From: JBLHKW01 sp047618565
Lineage (GTDB): Bacteria > Planctomycetota > UBA1135 > GCA-002686595
Length of the DNA stretch: 36,228 bases
Direction of reading: 5' to 3'
NCBI GenBank assembly: GCA_047618565.1
Contig: JBLHKW010000037.1
Span: 1-36,228, forward strand
Numbering within the stretch: the first letter of the stretch is position 1; every line of letters starts with the position of its first letter. Shown here one piece after another: positions 34,137-36,228 of this stretch. Position numbers and translations under genes: made by a program. Below the pieces are notes generated by a model. It was not told the origin of the DNA and searched no databases. It saw only the letters and a program-made list of their open reading frames with translations.

Positions 34137-36228
34137 TCGAGACGGAACACGATCCGCAGCCCCAGGTTGTATTCCTCGTACAGGTCGCGTTCGCCGACGA
34201 GGTAGAAGGCATCGCGATCACTCCATATGCCGTCGCGCATCCGGAGCGAGGCCTCCGTGGTCTCGGTCCCCGACTTGGAGACCTCGCGGCCTTGGATGAT
34301 CTCCAGTCGATCGAGCAGGGACTCCGAATTATCATCGAGGGACTGCGAGCCGATGCGCTGGAGGAGGTCCTTGGCCAGGTAAAGGGTGATGGATTGCGCG
34401 GCGCGCTCGCTCGAGCTGCGCTCTCCGTCGGCCGGCGGTGTGCCCGTCAGTATCAGGATGAGTACGCTCGCGTCGGCGAGTGGCGGCGACGACGAGAGCT
34501 GCGCTTCGGGGCGGTCGTAAGGGCCCGTCACCTGCATCGACACGTCGTAGCCCGCAAGGCGTGTCTCTCCACGCAGCTCGAGTGTCGGAATGAACGGGTT
34601 CTCCTGCGAGAAGAGCACACGTCCGGATTCGAAGGTCATCACGCCAGCGGGCAGCTTGAGGCGCGTGTCCGTCATGAGAATCTCGCCCTCAGGGAGGGGC
34701 ACACCGCCCGTCCCCTGGATGCGCAGATGCACAGCCCATGAGCTGCTGGCCACGTTGGTGGTCAGCCGTACGGGATCGACCGTGTCGATATCGAGGTCCA
34801 GGCTCATGTTCGCGAGTGCTGGGCTGCGTAGCGAGAAGAACTGGAAGCCTCTCGAGTTCGCGCGTACCGCGCCACCCGCTGCCAGCCCGGAGATGCGCGG
34901 CATCAGGTCGATCTGGTGCAGGATGCGCGAGGCGCGTAGTCCGAGCTTGCCCTCCAGGTGCAGCTGGTCGGTCGTGCCGCTGAGGCGCAGGTCCGTGTCC
35001 GCCCGTAGGCGCGCGGATGGCGTGCGCAGTAGCAGCAGCTCTTCGCCCTGGATGCGCAGATCCAGCTGCAGCGGGCGTTCGCTCCAGTCGACGTCACCGC
35101 CCAGGACTACCGGCGCTGCTCCCAGTTCCGCGCGCACGTCCACGAGCTGCGCCGAGCGGCCGTCGAAGTGCAGCTTCGCGTTCAGGTGTTCGAGGGTGGG
35201 CATCTCTGAATTGAGCCTGAGGGCGCCCTCGTCCAGGGTGGCGTCGCCATCGAGCTGTGGGTCGCCGAAGGAACCAGCGACCTTCAGGTTTGCGACCAGG
35301 CGCCCTTCGAGACGGCGAATGGCCTCCAGCGGACGGGTCAGTCGCGCCAGATCCTCGATCTCCAGGCGTGCCTGTCCGTCGAGCGCGGCTGCGCGCCAGT
35401 CCGCGACGGCTGCCGCGCTGTCCTCGAAGAAGCGTCCGAGATCGAGACCTGCCAAGATGCGGCCACTGCCATCGATCTGCGCCAGGCCCGGTAGATCGGT
35501 CGCCAGGGTTGCTGCGACGGAATCCTCGAACTGGAGCGCGAGGTCGATGCGTGCGGGGGCCTCGAAACAGTGCGCTACCGACGCGCCATCCAGCTGTACG
35601 TCCGTCGCATTGCAGCTGAACGTGCCGCGCACATCATTGCACAGCCCGGCCACGTGGATCTCGCTGCGCACGGAACCCGCGAGCGTGCCGAGCTCTTCGG
35701 GCAGCGGGACCCGCCCAGCCCAGTTCGTGGGGATGTTGACCGTCCCGTCGATGCGCACGTTGCCAGCCTGCGCAAGCGTCATGGTCATGGGATCGAAGGG
35801 CAGCTGCGCGGTCAGCGATGTCAGGCTGACGCCCTGTTCCTCGAGCTGCAGCTGATCGACCTTCAGGATTCCGTCGGCCAGAGCGACGGACCAGCGCGCG
35901 CTCAGGAGGTCGTACGGTTCGACCCGACTGAAGCGAGCGACGCTGCCCGCGCTTTCGAGCTGCAGCTCGCCTCCCTTCAGTTCGAGGGCCAGGCGAGCAT
36001 CGATACCACCCGGGGAAACAGACAGCGGGGCGAGGAACTGTGACAGGTCCAGCGCTTCGGCGACCGCCGTGGCCAGAATGTCGCCGTCTCTGCGGTGGCC
36101 TTCGAGGGTGAGACTGCCCGCGCTCCCGCTCATGCGCAGCGGCTCGATCTCGATCTCGAGCGCTCCGGCGTCCACGCGTAGCGCTACCGGTTGCGCGAGT
36201 TCGAGGCGCGAGGCGTCCCGCTCGAGTG
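34133..36228 (-). CDS. tamB: TamB-family translocation/assembly protein, N-terminus outside window
   Basis: The frame stays open to the window edge, so at least 698 residues are present and the N-terminus is missing. Long repeated beta-strand pattern (LQLDLRIQGEELLL, DTDLRLSGTTDQLHLEGKLGL, LKLPAGVMTFESGRVLFSQENPFIPTLELRGETRLAGYDVSMQVTGPYDRPEAQLSSSPPLADASVLILILTG) matches the DUF490/TamB C-terminal domain, ending DLYEEYNLGLRIVFRLE as in TamB. It forms a long hydrophobic groove across the periplasm, anchored in the inner membrane, with TamA in the outer membrane, and is implicated in lipid and protein transport. Stop codon overlaps the TamA-like start by four bases. The GTG at 36175 is not a start, because the upstream codons remain TamB-like. 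Confidence 0.9.
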   Translation of the reverse strand, partial: LERDASRLELAQPVALRVDAGALEIEIEPLRMSGSAGSLTLEGHRRDGDILATAVAEALDLSQFLAPLSVSPGGIDARLALELKGGELQLESAGSVARFSRVEPYDLLSARWSVALADGILKVDQLQLEEQGVSLTSLTAQLPFDPMTMTLAQAGNVRIDGTVNIPTNWAGRVPLPEELGTLAGSVRSEIHVAGLCNDVRGTFSCNATDVQLDGASVAHCFEAPARIDLALQFEDSVAATLATDLPGLAQIDGSGRILAGLDLGRFFEDSAAAVADWRAAALDGQARLEIEDLARLTRPLEAIRRLEGRLVANLKVAGSFGDPQLDGDATLDEGALRLNSEMPTLEHLNAKLHFDGRSAQLVDVRAELGAAPVVLGGDVDWSERPLQLDLRIQGEELLLLRTPSARLRADTDLRLSGTTDQLHLEGKLGLRASRILHQIDLMPRISGLAAGGAVRANSRGFQFFSLRSPALANMSLDLDIDTVDPVRLTTNVASSSWAVHLRIQGTGGVPLPEGEILMTDTRLKLPAGVMTFESGRVLFSQENPFIPTLELRGETRLAGYDVSMQVTGPYDRPEAQLSSSPPLADASVLILILTGTPPADGERSSSERAAQSITLYLAKDLLQRIGSQSLDDNSESLLDRLEIIQGREVSKSGTETTEASLRMRDGIWSDRDAFYLVGERDLYEEYNLGLRIVFRLE

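Overview
The window is GC-rich, densely coding DNA from a diderm bacterium. The best lineage clue is an exported beta-propeller/HEAT/CxxCH haem protein (8962-12243), a type that is abundant in the Planctomycetota-Verrucomicrobiota group. It sits between two Tat-exported sugar-isomerase-like proteins. LptB, a TamA/TamB pair and several small barrel-like lipoproteins show that there is an outer membrane. I read this as probably Planctomycetota; that is an inference, because no rRNA or taxonomic marker is present.

Layout. 36-5561 (minus): a housekeeping run reading rph, rdgB, lepA, lepB, then lptB behind its own candidate promoter. 5747-6277 (plus): a small outer-membrane lipoprotein. 6316-6493: a 178-bp non-coding element with 24-bp terminal inverted repeats (MITE-like) that supplies the stop codon of the neighbouring exported cupin gene. 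6490-7975 (minus): the cupin gene and a TetR regulator. 8083-13166 (minus): a three-gene operon of isomerase, PVC-type cytochrome and hydroxypyruvate-isomerase-like protein. 13271-14017: birA. 14202-14801: a YdeI/DUF1801 gene broken by two compensating frameshifts. 14886-16586 (minus): an FHA / transmembrane / coiled-coil / trypsin-like protease. 16587-17414: 828 bp without a gene, the only long non-coding stretch. 17415-21980 (plus): four little-known genes (DUF2325-like C-terminus, lipoprotein, MshEN-like domain protein, PDZ-S41 protease-like protein). 22002-23189 (minus): threonine synthase. 23332-24944 (plus): a tandem PilZ protein and an RNase Z-like protein. 24953-28814 (minus): an MsbA-like ABC exporter and an S9 peptidase. 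29013-31939 (minus): a tightly overlapping redox operon (YtkA-like lipoprotein, di-haem peroxidase, PepSY membrane protein, GNAT). 32067-36228 (minus): a TamA-like Omp85 protein that looks lipidated, and TamB, which runs off the window.

The main themes are envelope biogenesis (LptB, LepB, TamA/B, ABC exporter), periplasmic redox chemistry (PVC cytochrome, MauG-type peroxidase) and regulated envelope proteolysis or signalling (FHA protease, S41, PilZ, MshEN). I see no rRNA, tRNA, CRISPR array, prophage or intact transposase. Several genes (lptB, birA, the first gene of the isomerase operon) have a TAnnnT box 6-7 bases before the start codon and no ribosome binding site, which suggests leaderless transcripts.
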